Source: Helicobacter cetorum MIT 99-5656
GTDB taxonomy: Bacteria > Campylobacterota > Campylobacteria > Campylobacterales > Helicobacteraceae
DNA length: 64,000 nt
Assembly: GCF_000259275.1 (NCBI RefSeq)
Contig: NC_017735.1
Span: 868,001-932,000, forward strand
Direction of reading: 5' to 3'
Part shown: in pieces, positions 21,545 to 27,087 of the stretch
Layout of the letters: each line of letters opens with the position of its first letter
Position numbering within the stretch: position 1 is the first letter of the stretch
The notes under the pieces: generated by a model
Database searches by the model: none
What the model was told of the DNA's origin: nothing
The model's input: the letters and a program-made list of their open reading frames with translations, nothing else
Program-made: the position numbers and the translations under genes

Positions 21545-22504
21545 ATGGTGAATGTGTTTTTCAAGCAACAAGAATTTGTCATCAAAAAACGCTTTAATGA
21601 TTTTAATGGTTTTGATATAGGGAAAAATGAAGTTCTGTGGTTTGAGCTTATCAACCCCACGCCAAGTGAATTAGCCATCTTAAGCCAAGAATACGCTATC
21701 CACTACAACGCAGACAATTCTCAGCGTATCTCATCGGTAACAAAATACTGGGAAGATAGCTCAAGCGTTACTATCAACGCCTTTTTTGCTAATCAAGATG
21801 AAGGCGAGAGTTTCCACACTGAAATGGCAACCTTTATTTTATCTAACAACATTCTTTTCACCATTTACTACGGCACTTTAGAGATTTTTGACGCTATCCA
21901 AAAGAAAGTTCTAGCAAGCCCTAAAAAATTTGAAGACGGATTTGATGTTTTAACCAAAGTCTTTGAAGTGTATTTTGAAAAAGGGGTAGAATGCCTAGAG
22001 TGGATAAACAAGCAAACAAGCCTGTTGCGTAAAGACATCATTTTTAAAAAAACTTCATGCATGCATGACAATGTTTTGGTGCGTTTGTCTAATTTGCAAG
22101 AGTTTAATGTAGCCTTAAGGGATTCTTTTTTTGACAAACGCCGCATTATTACCGCATTACTAAGAAGCAACAAAGTGGATAGCGATACCAAAAATAATTT
22201 AAATATTATTCTAAAAGATTTCAGCTCTTTAGTGGAGTCTGCAACCATTAATCTCAACTCATTAGACAACATTCAAAATCTATTCGCTTCTCAAGTGAAT
22301 GTGGAGCAAAATGAGATTATCAAGCTCTTTACCGTGGCGACAATGGCGATGATGCCCCCCACTCTTATTGGCACCATTTATGGCATGAATTTCAAATTCA
22401 TGCCTGAGTTAGAATGGCAGTATGGCTATCTTTTTGCCTTGATTATCATGGCGGTCTCTACGATTCTACCTGTGATTTATTTTAAGAAAAAAGGCTGGCT
22501 ATAG
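21545..22504 (+). CDS. corA: CorA magnesium/cobalt transporter
   Basis: Pentameric divalent-cation channel. A long cytoplasmic domain is followed by two C-terminal membrane helices with the selectivity motif YGMN (GTIYGMNFKFMPEL) between them. ATG 21545 is preferred over the TTG at 21539 because AAGGAT lies at the right distance. The protein is 319 aa, the usual size. It follows pgk closely. Confidence 0.94.
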   Translation: MVNVFFKQQEFVIKKRFNDFNGFDIGKNEVLWFELINPTPSELAILSQEYAIHYNADNSQRISSVTKYWEDSSSVTINAFFANQDEGESFHTEMATFILSNNILFTIYYGTLEIFDAIQKKVLASPKKFEDGFDVLTKVFEVYFEKGVECLEWINKQTSLLRKDIIFKKTSCMHDNVLVRLSNLQEFNVALRDSFFDKRRIITALLRSNKVDSDTKNNLNIILKDFSSLVESATINLNSLDNIQNLFASQVNVEQNEIIKLFTVATMAMMPPTLIGTIYGMNFKFMPELEWQYGYLFALIIMAVSTILPVIYFKKKGWL

Positions 22505-22511
22505 CCTTGTT

Positions 22512-23252
22512 ATGGAGTTTCTACATCCACTCTTAGGCGCTCTTTCTACAATCCATGGCGTAGTGTCTTTGATTACACTCACGCTCTTAGAAATCATTCT
22601 AGGAATTGACAACATCATTTTTATTATGGTGGTAGTCTATAAACTCCCTAAGCACCAGCAGAACAAGGCTAGGGTTTTGGGCTTAGGCTTAGCTATGCTT
22701 ACTCGTATAATGCTCTTAGGAAGCTTATTTTTCATCAGCCATTTACAAAAACCCTTGTTTGTAGTGGCGAGCATGAGTTTTTCAGGGCGTGATATGGTGC
22801 TGCTTCTTGGGGGGACATTCCTAGTCATTAAGGCATTATTAGAATTGAAAGAACAAGTTTCTTTAAAAGATTCAAAAACTGAAACACGCTCCAAAAAATC
22901 CTTTCTATTGACTTTAATAGAAATCATGCTTATAGACATTGTCTTTTCTTTAGATTCCGTGATTACCGCCATTGGTATTGCGAAGCACTTAGAAATTATG
23001 GCGCTAGCCATTATTTTAGCGGTAGTGGTGATGATGTTTTTTTCTCAAATGATTGGCGATTTCATTGAAAAGCACTATCGGGTCAAAACCCTAGCCTTTG
23101 TGTTTTTACTCTTTGTGGGCATGAGCCTATTTTTAGAAGGCTTGCACCTACACATCAATAAGAATTATTTGTATATTGGCATAGGGTTTGCCCTACTGGT
23201 AGAATGCCTAAACATTTTCATAGAAAAAACGCTTCAAAATCCTAAGAATTAA
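22512..23252 (+). CDS. TerC-family integral membrane protein
   Basis: A 246-aa protein with about seven membrane helices. The TerC family pattern is clear: EIILGIDNIIFI near the start and DIVFSLDSVITAIG in the middle, each with conserved acidic residues within helices, probably metal-binding. TerC/Alx proteins are linked to metal (manganese) homeostasis; the substrate here is unknown. It is the last ordinary gene before the long gene-poor array and starts 8 bases after corA. Confidence 0.87.
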   Translation: MEFLHPLLGALSTIHGVVSLITLTLLEIILGIDNIIFIMVVVYKLPKHQQNKARVLGLGLAMLTRIMLLGSLFFISHLQKPLFVVASMSFSGRDMVLLLGGTFLVIKALLELKEQVSLKDSKTETRSKKSFLLTLIEIMLIDIVFSLDSVITAIGIAKHLEIMALAIILAVVVMMFFSQMIGDFIEKHYRVKTLAFVFLLFVGMSLFLEGLHLHINKNYLYIGIGFALLVECLNIFIEKTLQNPKN

Positions 23253-23631
23253 AAATATAGAAGTTAAAAACACAAATAAAAATTTCAGCTCATTGCAGCT
23301 CTTGCTAAAACTTGGTAACGAGCCTTGTTGCAATGTTGGAGAATTAAAATCCTTGACTCATAAACATGTTTTTGGATAAAAGGGTGGTTAAACAAAAGAG
23401 TTTAAAGTCATATTTTTAAAAACACTTTTTTGATTTCCTTTGTTGATTACCAGAACACATTCTTGTAGGAGCAGCTCACTATTCATTGCATCTTGTATCT
23501 TTACCCCCTTGCTTCAAAAGTCTTTTTGAAGTCCCAAAACACCCCGCAAGGCAATTCAAAATTATCGCTCAACTGAGTTAAACTCTTATTTTTTCAAGCT
23601 ACCATAAAATTTAAAAGGATTTGTTGTAAAA
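23253..23631. other. Gene-free left flank of the aapA array
   Basis: No convincing ORF. CATTGCA-GCTC at 23291-23301 can pair with GAGC at 23320-23323 and TGCAATG at 23329-23335, giving a possible terminator or structured RNA end for the TerC-family gene. Around 23460-23590 the sequence resembles 26400-26500 on the other side of the array (CCGCAAGGC at 23544-23552 and 26452-26460, then TTATCGCT), so the array is flanked by imperfect direct repeats of roughly 100 bases. Confidence 0.6.
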
Positions 23632-23870
23632 TTTTTGCTACGCCCTATAAACATCATTATAAGAGTAAATGTTTCTAAGGAGCATTCCGTAAATCCTAAA
23701 AGCACAGCAAAGCTTCTTCTTAAAAGAATATACCCAAAATTAGTTCTTAGACTTAAAGTTTAAGCTCAAGGATTAAACCTTAAATTTCTAGGGGGTTGAG
23801 TTTAGACTTAGGGAGTTTTCCTTAAGATGAATTTGCTTTAACTTTTTAGAGCGTCTTTTATTTTTTAAAA
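23632..23870 (+). pseudogene. Decayed aapA-like unit (copy 0)
   Basis: Aligns by eye with intact copy B (24943-25165). TTGTAAAAT and the ACGCCCTATAA segment match the promoter and 5' hairpin start of B; CTAAGGAGC matches its ribosome site; GTTTTCCTTAAG and TTGCTTTAACTTTT match its downstream end. The ORF is lost: no ATG follows the ribosome site, though a basic peptide frame without a start codon (NPKSTAKLLLKR to VLRLKV) can still be read. It is most likely a dead copy. Confidence 0.55.
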
Positions 23871-23975
23871 TAATGTGTCTTTTTTTTGTAGTTTTTGCAA
23901 ATTATCTTTCCCACAAGCTTAGTGGCATTGATTTTGTTTTCGCTGTATTCTACTACGCCTTATATTGTGAAGCTC
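23865..23975 (-). pseudogene. Fragment of a specificity-gene 3' end (fragment 0)
   Basis: Read on the minus strand it gives VVEYSENKINATKL, close to the C-terminal VVEYNELKIKATKQ of the specificity gene at 26507-27061, followed by diverged sequence. It is the most diverged of the set of such fragments between here and 26330. Confidence 0.55.
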
Positions 23976-24275
23976 TTATTGTTTTTATTTGTTTCTCAAA
24001 AATGCTTTTTTGTTTTTAAATTTCACTTTTTAAAAAATAGCATTTCTTAAGGAAGGCTTTAAAATACTTTCGCATTATTCACTATTTTTAAAAGTGTGTT
24101 TATCACTTTTAAAAACGCTCATCGTTTTAAAGCTCTTTATTTTTATCTTTCTCTATCGCTTTTTAAAATAAAGTGTTTTGTTTAGGAGTTTTTTTGACTT
24201 AGCGCTTTCTTTAATATAAGGTATTTTTGATTAAAAATTCTTTTTTGATGGCTTGTTATTCAAGAAAGGTCAGGG

Positions 24276-24319
24276 CAGAATAACGGCTTACCCCCTAGTT
24301 TTTTCAAGAGATTAGGGGG
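24276..24319 (+). promoter_or_regulatory. Promoter and 5' hairpin of aapA copy A
   Basis: The -10 box is CAGAAT at 24276-24281, a one-base change from the TAGAAT of copies C, D and E. The 5' hairpin arms CCCCCTA (24291-24297) and TAGGGGG (24313-24319) are intact. Confidence 0.7.
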
Positions 24320-24346
24320 GTGAAATTTTCTTCAAAGGAGTGAACC

Positions 24347-24434
24347 ATGAGTAAAAATGGCAAAACCCCTTGAAAAACATTATACTTTAAAATCTCTTTT
24401 TGGGTTTAAAGTAGCGTTTTTCATTAAGCGTTAG
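24347..24434 (+). pseudogene. Inactivated aapA-like toxin gene (copy A)
   Basis: The AAGGAG site (24335-24340) and ATG 24347 are in family position, but the frame reads MSKNGKTP then TGA where other copies have Trp or Tyr, then K-T-L-Y-F-K-I-S-F and a frameshift before the C-terminal GFKVAFFIKR. A second ATG at 24357 opens a 25-codon frame that recovers the GFKVAFFIKR end with an altered N-terminus (MAKPLEKHYTL). Either the gene is dead or it encodes a rearranged peptide. The antisense box ATTATA (24379-24384) is kept. Confidence 0.7.
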
Positions 24435-24499
24435 TTTTCAAGGGGGGCTTCTTTTTTGGGAGCCTTCTTTGAAAGAAAATAACAACAAAAAATACTTTT

Positions 24500-24610
24500 T
24501 AAAACAAACCCTCTTTTTTAATCATTTGTGAATTTTCTTTTTCTATCACTTGTTTTGTGGCTTGGATTTTGAGCTTGTTATAGGTTATTGTGCTTTTAAT
24601 AATGCTTTTT
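24500..24610 (-). pseudogene. Fragment of a specificity-gene 3' end (fragment 1)
   Basis: Minus-strand reading gives ITYNKLKIQATKQVIEKEN followed by S-Q-M-I-K-K, matching the C-terminus of the gene at 26507-27061 (YNELKIKATKQIIEKEKND). There is no upstream part of the gene. Confidence 0.75.
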
Positions 24611-24642
24611 AATTTTTATCTTTCGCTTACCCTATAAAGAAA

Positions 24643-24661
24643 CCCCCTATTTTAAGGGGGG
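24643..24661. terminator. GC-rich hairpin
   Basis: CCCCCTATTTTAAGGGGG-type inverted repeat, similar to the 3' hairpin after aapA copy C. A further G8 run follows (24663-24670). It is probably the 3' end of a lost array unit. Confidence 0.5.
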
Positions 24662-24712
24662 TGGGGGGGGAACCTTTGGCTTAATAGACTTTTTTGACTA
24701 CTAATTTAAACC

Positions 24713-24742
24713 TATACTTGAAAAATGGAAATTTCAAGTATA
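24713..24742. promoter_or_regulatory. Perfect 11-bp inverted repeat overlapping a TATAAT box
   Basis: TATACTTGAAA (24713-24723) pairs perfectly with TTTCAAGTATA (24732-24742). TATAAT at 24739-24744 overlaps the right arm and would place a transcript start near 24751, just before the start hairpin of the truncated aapA-like ORF. It could be an operator-like site or an RNA hairpin. Confidence 0.5.
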
Positions 24743-24764
24743 ATAGCACCAAAGGTTTTTTACT

Positions 24765-24836
24765 ATGCTTTTTAGCCATAGTAAATCCTTAGCGGTAAGT
24801 TGTTACCCCCTAACTTCGCTAAAAACTAGGGGGTAA
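24765..24836 (+). pseudogene. Truncated aapA-like ORF (copy A2)
   Basis: ATG 24765 sits in a perfect 9-bp hairpin (TTTACTATG 24759-24767, CATAGTAAA 24777-24785) almost identical to the start hairpin of copy E. The first codons MLFSHSKS resemble copy E (MRKEHSKNS), but the frame then runs into a CCCCCTA..TAGGGGG hairpin and ends after 23 residues without the LY-K-S core or the KR end. It looks like the 5' part of an aapA gene joined to a hairpin from another unit. Confidence 0.55.
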
Positions 24837-24839
24837 ATG

Positions 24840-24942
24840 TCATTTTACAAAAATCTTTCTTAACTCTAAAAATAAAGTATCTTTTTTAATCATTTGTAGA
24901 TTTCCTTTTTCTATCACTTGTTTTGTGGCTTGGATTTTATTG
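24840..24942 (-). pseudogene. Fragment of a specificity-gene 3' end (fragment 2)
   Basis: Minus-strand reading gives KIQATKQVIEKGNLQMIKKD followed by T-L-F, the same C-terminal motif as the gene at 26507-27061. It joins directly to the promoter of aapA copy B. An apparent 88-codon minus ORF across it is a by-product of aapA copy B on the other strand. Confidence 0.72.
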
Positions 24943-24981
24943 TAAGATTTTATCACGCCCCATAAGGTGAAATTATGGGGC
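24943..24981 (+). promoter_or_regulatory. Promoter and 5' hairpin of aapA copy B
   Basis: TAAGAT (24943-24948) is a plausible -10 box with a start near 24955. GCCCCATAA (24957-24965) pairs perfectly with TTATGGGGC (24973-24981), giving a 9-bp hairpin at the very 5' end of the transcript. The arm sequence differs from copies C-E but the structure is the same. Confidence 0.65.
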
Positions 24982-25034
24982 AAATTACAGACATAGGAGT
25001 TTGTCATGTCCAAACCACATGATAAAAACTCTTG
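24957..25034 (-). ncRNA. Candidate IsoA-like antisense RNA to copy B
   Basis: The minus strand carries TATACT (plus-strand AGTATA 25041-25046) at the same offset (35 bases from the ATG) as the TATAAT boxes of copies C and E. A start near 25034 would give an RNA of about 80 bases covering the start codon, ribosome site and 5' hairpin. The box is weaker than in the other copies. Inferred by analogy with IsoA of H. pylori. Confidence 0.45.
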
Positions 25035-25098
25035 GTTAGCAGTATATCTTAAATTCTCTTTTAAGGGGTTTAAGTTTGTCTTTTTAGTTGAAAGATAG
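25006..25098 (+). CDS. AapA-like small toxin (copy B)
   Basis: A 30-codon ORF with AGGAG at 24995-24999. The peptide has the AapA layout: a basic N-terminus (MSKPHDKNSW), an aromatic-hydrophobic core (VYLKFSFKGFKFVFLV) and a C-terminal basic residue pair region ending ER. AapA1 of H. pylori has the same length and pattern (K-x-S-W, L-Y-x-K-x-S, G-x-K-V). Such peptides insert in the inner membrane and are toxic unless silenced. The ATG lies in a 6-bp hairpin TCATGT/ACATGA (25004-25022). A hairpin CCCTTAAGC/GCTTAGGGG (about 25112-25133) followed by T-rich sequence is a likely terminator. Confidence 0.75.
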   Translation: MSKPHDKNSWLAVYLKFSFKGFKFVFLVER

Positions 25099-25176
25099 CT
25101 AATCAAAGTTCCCTTAAGCTCACGCTTAGGGGTTTTCCTTAAAGTAATTTGCCTTTAACTTTTGGGGCGTTTTTTT

Positions 25177-25250
25177 AAAACAAGCTCTCTTTTTTAAGTG
25201 TTTGTTTGTTGTCTTTTTTTATAACTTATTTTTTAGTTTTAAATTTTGCT
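25177..25250 (-). pseudogene. Degenerate specificity-gene 3' end (fragment X)
   Basis: Minus-strand reading around VIKKDNKQTLKKESLF with an internal stop upstream; a weak but recognisable relative of the other 3'-end fragments. Confidence 0.45.
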
Positions 25251-25319
25251 TTTTTAAAAATAGCGTTTTTTTATAGGCTTTAATTTCATAAAAAGGTTTT
25301 GTTTTAAGAAGGCTTAGGG

Positions 25320-25363
25320 TAGAATAACGGCTTACCCCCTAGTTTTTTGAAGAGATTAGGGGG
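25320..25363 (+). promoter_or_regulatory. Promoter and 5' hairpin of aapA copy C
   Basis: TAGAAT at 25320-25325 is the -10 box. Hairpin arms are CCCCCTA (25335-25341) and TAGGGGG (25357-25363). The block AGGGTAGAATAACGGCTTAC is repeated identically at copy D and nearly so at E. Confidence 0.75.
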
Positions 25364-25416
25364 TAAAATTTAACACTAGGAGCAAGTATGTTTAAAAAAC
25401 ATACAAAAAGCTCTTA
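25335..25416 (-). ncRNA. Candidate IsoA-like antisense RNA to copy C
   Basis: A perfect minus-strand TATAAT (plus ATTATA 25423-25428) lies inside the toxin ORF. A start near 25416 and an end at the 5' hairpin would give about 80 bases, the size known for IsoA RNAs of H. pylori, and would cover the ribosome site and start codon. Confidence 0.6.
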
Positions 25417-25480
25417 TCGTTCATTATACATTAAGTTGTCTCTTTTTGGGTTTAACTTTGTGCTAAAAATCAAACGATAG
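25388..25480 (+). CDS. AapA-like small toxin (copy C)
   Basis: A 30-codon ORF with AGGAG at 25378-25382. The peptide begins MFKKHTKSSYRS, has the core LYIKLSLFGFNFVL and ends KIKR, matching the AapA pattern of a basic N-terminus, one hydrophobic helix and terminal KR. The ATG lies in a perfect 8-bp hairpin (GTATGTTT/AAACATAC, 25386-25404) that would hide it from ribosomes. Known AapA mRNAs are made as inactive full-length messages, activated by 3' trimming and silenced by IsoA; this unit has the parts for such control. Confidence 0.82.
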   Translation: MFKKHTKSSYRSLYIKLSLFGFNFVLKIKR

Positions 25481-25487
25481 AGTTTAG

Positions 25488-25505
25488 CCCCCTATTTTTA
25501 GGGGG
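25488..25505 (+). terminator. 3' hairpin of aapA copy C
   Basis: CCCCCTA (25488-25494) and TAGGGGG (25499-25505) form a strong stem followed by TGCTTCTTTTG. The arms are identical to those of the 5' hairpin of the same unit, so 5'-3' pairing of the message is also possible. Confidence 0.75.
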
Positions 25506-25519
25506 TGCTTCTTTTGTTA

Positions 25520-25614
25520 AAAACCTTTCTTAAAACAAACTATCTTTTTTTAAATTTTGTATGTTTTCTTTTTCTATGATTTGTTTTGTGGCTTTGATTT
25601 TAGTGCTATTGCTC
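25520..25614 (-). pseudogene. Fragment of a specificity-gene 3' end (fragment 3)
   Basis: Minus-strand reading gives SNSTKIKATKQIIEKENIQ followed by N-L-K-K-D-S-L-F and a stop, the closest in sequence to the C-terminus of the gene at 26507-27061 (KIKATKQIIEKEK). Confidence 0.75.
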
Positions 25615-25641
25615 AAGGTTTTGTTTTAAGAAGGCTTAGGG

Positions 25642-25685
25642 TAGAATAACGGCTTACCCCCTAGTTTTTTGAAGAGATTAGGGGG
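25642..25685 (+). promoter_or_regulatory. Promoter and 5' hairpin of aapA copy D
   Basis: TAGAAT 25642-25647; hairpin arms CCCCCTA (25657-25663) and TAGGGGG (25679-25685). Confidence 0.75.
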
Positions 25686-25735
25686 TAAATTTTGACACAG
25701 GAGCAAAGCATGAAAAATCGTGCTAAAAGCCCTTG
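25657..25735 (-). ncRNA. Candidate IsoA-like antisense RNA to copy D
   Basis: Minus-strand TATAAT (plus ATTATA 25742-25747) inside the toxin ORF, start predicted near 25735, end at the 5' hairpin. Confidence 0.6.
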
Positions 25736-25799
25736 TCGCTTATTATACATTAAGTTATCCTTTTTAGGGTTTAAGTTAGTGTTAAAAATTAAGCGATAA
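25710..25799 (+). CDS. AapA-like small toxin (copy D)
   Basis: A 29-codon peptide beginning MKNRAKSPCR with core LLYIKLSFLGFKLVLKIKR; AGGAG at 25699-25703. It is one codon shorter than the other copies near the N-terminus. The ATG is in a 6-bp hairpin AGCATG/CGTGCT (25707-25724) with one G-T wobble. The arms differ from every other copy, yet pairing is kept, which argues for selection on the structure. Confidence 0.82.
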   Translation: MKNRAKSPCRLLYIKLSFLGFKLVLKIKR

Positions 25800-25807
25800 A
25801 GGGTTTG

Positions 25808-25821
25808 CCCCCTTTAGGGGG
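25808..25821 (+). terminator. 3' hairpin of aapA copy D
   Basis: CCCCC-TTTA-GGGGG followed by TGCTTTTGA; equivalent to the 3' hairpin of copy C. Confidence 0.7.
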
Positions 25822-25835
25822 TGCTTTTGATGTCA

Positions 25836-25915
25836 AAATAAAGTTTGTGTGTTTTGTAGATTTCCTTTTTCTATGACTTGTTTTGTGGCTTGGATTTTAG
25901 TGCTATTGCTGAAGG
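25836..25915 (-). pseudogene. Fragment of a specificity-gene 3' end (fragment 4)
   Basis: Minus-strand reading gives SNSTKIQATKQVIEKGNLQN, then T-Q-T-L-F and a stop. It is nearly the same as fragments 2 and 3. Confidence 0.72.
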
Positions 25916-25939
25916 CTATTGTTTTAAGAAAGGTTAGGG

Positions 25940-25983
25940 TAGAATAACAGCTTACCCCCTAGTTTTTTGATAGAGTTAGGGGG
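25940..25983 (+). promoter_or_regulatory. Promoter and 5' hairpin of aapA copy E
   Basis: TAGAAT 25940-25945; hairpin arms CCCCCTA (25955-25961) and TAGGGGG (25977-25983). Confidence 0.75.
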
Positions 25984-26041
25984 TGAAAAATTTGCTTTTA
26001 AAGGATTTTACTATGCGTAAAGAACATAGTAAAAACTCTTA
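25955..26041 (-). ncRNA. Candidate IsoA-like antisense RNA to copy E
   Basis: Minus-strand TATAAT (plus ATTATA 26048-26053), start predicted near 26041, covering the start codon, ribosome site and 5' hairpin. Confidence 0.6.
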
Positions 26042-26105
26042 TCAAGCATTATACTTTAAAATCTCTTTTTATGGTTTTAAAGTGGTGTTTTTTATCAAAC
26101 GCTGA
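26013..26105 (+). CDS. AapA-like small toxin (copy E)
   Basis: A 30-codon ORF with AAGGA at 26001-26005. The peptide begins MRKEHSKNSYQA and continues with core LYFKISFYGFKVVFFIKR, the copy nearest in pattern to H. pylori AapA1 (KNSW, LY-K-ISF, G-KVV, KR end). The ATG is in a perfect 10-bp hairpin TTTTACTATG/CATAGTAAAA (26006-26034). The 3' end has only a weak hairpin (CCCT..AGGG near 26118-26142). Confidence 0.84.
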   Translation: MRKEHSKNSYQALYFKISFYGFKVVFFIKR

Positions 26106-26207
26106 TTGGTTAAGAGTTCCCTCTCTCTTTTAAGGGTGGGGGTTTCTTTAAAGCAAAATAACAACAAAAATAAATTTTTGATTTTTTGTTTTATTTTTTT
26201 TAATAAA

Positions 26208-26330
26208 AAACCTTTCTTAAAATAAAGTATCTTTTTTAAAACTTTGTGCTTTATCTTTTTCTATGACTTGTTTTGTGGCTTGGATTTTAGCATCGTTATA
26301 TTCTGCTATGGCTTTAATGAATTTTGTTTT
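26208..26330 (-). pseudogene. Fragment of a specificity-gene 3' end (fragment 5, longest)
   Basis: Minus-strand reading gives KFIKAIAEYNDAKIQATKQ, then V-I-E-K-D-K-A-Q-S-F-K-K-D-T-L-F and a stop, a nearly full C-terminal helix of the specificity gene 200 bases to the right. It is the best-preserved and longest fragment. Confidence 0.77.
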
Positions 26331-26389
26331 TTCTAAGAAGTTTTTTCAAATCATATTTTTATTCTTAGCAAAATTTTCTAAATTCATTC

Positions 26390-26437
26390 TTTAAGGGGGG
26401 CGAAGACACTCTTCATTGTGTCTTACCCCCCCTTAAA
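26390..26437. terminator. Long two-part hairpin next to the specificity gene
   Basis: TTTAAGGGGGG (26390-26400) pairs with CCCCCC(C)TTAAA (26426-26437) and the inner AAGACAC (26403-26409) pairs with GTGTCTT (26418-26424), loop TCTTCATT. The stem is about 18 bp and very stable. It lies between the leftward RM operon end and the rightward array, where a bidirectional terminator would be expected. Confidence 0.7.
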
Positions 26438-26506
26438 AATCCCCCCATATTCCGCAAGGCTTTTAAAGTTATCGCTTTAAAACTTTGTTTTAAAGCTCTT
26501 TTATAT

Positions 26507-27061
26507 TTATTTTAAAAAGCTATCGTTTTTTTCTTTTTCTATGATTTGTTTTGTGGCTTTGATTTTGAGTTCGTTATATTCTACTACGGCTTTGATGATT
26601 TGCTTTTGTAGGGCGTTGATGAGAGCGTGCATGAAATTAAAGTCTATATTGCTGTGTTTAGTGGTGGGTAGGGTGATTAATTCGTTTTTAACTTTGTTCC
26701 AGCTTGCCTTATTTTCATAACTAAATTTTAATTTAATAGCCTTATAAATACAAGGCACAAAAAATAATAGTATTTCTTTCGTTGGTGTGAAATTTGGTTT
26801 TATTAAATAAGCATTGTAAAGAACGCCTGTTTTAAGCGGTTGCGGATAAACATTTGCAGTTGAAACCGCCCCATCATTGACAATATCAATTGTCATTTCC
26901 GCACTTTCAAAATCGCTTGACCTACCATAATACATAATTCCATTATCGCCATTTTTAGCATTGACAAGCGGTAAATCAAACTCGCTCGTTTGGTTTTTTG
27001 AAATATCCTTTTGTTTATTAAAGGTTTGTTTCTTAAATTTTAAGTCTAATTTTTCAAACAA
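26507..27061 (-). CDS. BcgI-B-like specificity subunit, C-terminal half (out of frame with N-terminal half)
   Basis: Second target-recognition half of the specificity gene. Just upstream the frame reads EWKSFKLGDLFE, the same motif that opens the first half, and continues upstream into the GA tract, so it is the continuation of 27088-27687 after a frameshift rather than a separate gene. It ends with the conserved helix IIKAVVEYNELKIKATKQ and a short charged tail. Pieces of this 3' end are repeated through the array to the left. On its own it may not be translated, because its apparent TTG start lies inside the conserved motif. Confidence 0.78.
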   Translation of the reverse strand: MFEKLDLKFKKQTFNKQKDISKNQTSEFDLPLVNAKNGDNGIMYYGRSSDFESAEMTIDIVNDGAVSTANVYPQPLKTGVLYNAYLIKPNFTPTKEILLFFVPCIYKAIKLKFSYENKASWNKVKNELITLPTTKHSNIDFNFMHALINALQKQIIKAVVEYNELKIKATKQIIEKEKNDSFLK

Positions 27062-27087
27062 ATCCCCTAATTTAAAGCTTTTCCATT

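Noticed and set aside
24840-25106. 88-codon minus-strand ORF in the array
   Set aside because: Its N-terminal two thirds are antisense to aapA copy B with its promoter and hairpin; only the last part is a real homologous fragment of the specificity-gene 3' end.
24270-26000. CRISPR array, because of repeated CCCCCTA...TAGGGGG blocks
   Set aside because: The repeats are about 300-320 bases apart, are palindromic hairpins of toxin mRNAs, and the DNA between them is itself repeated rather than unique spacers. No cas genes are present.
23253-26506. Insertion sequence or prophage remnant as the origin of the repeats
   Set aside because: No transposase, integrase or terminal inverted repeats were found. 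The repeats are explained by aapA units and specificity-gene tails.
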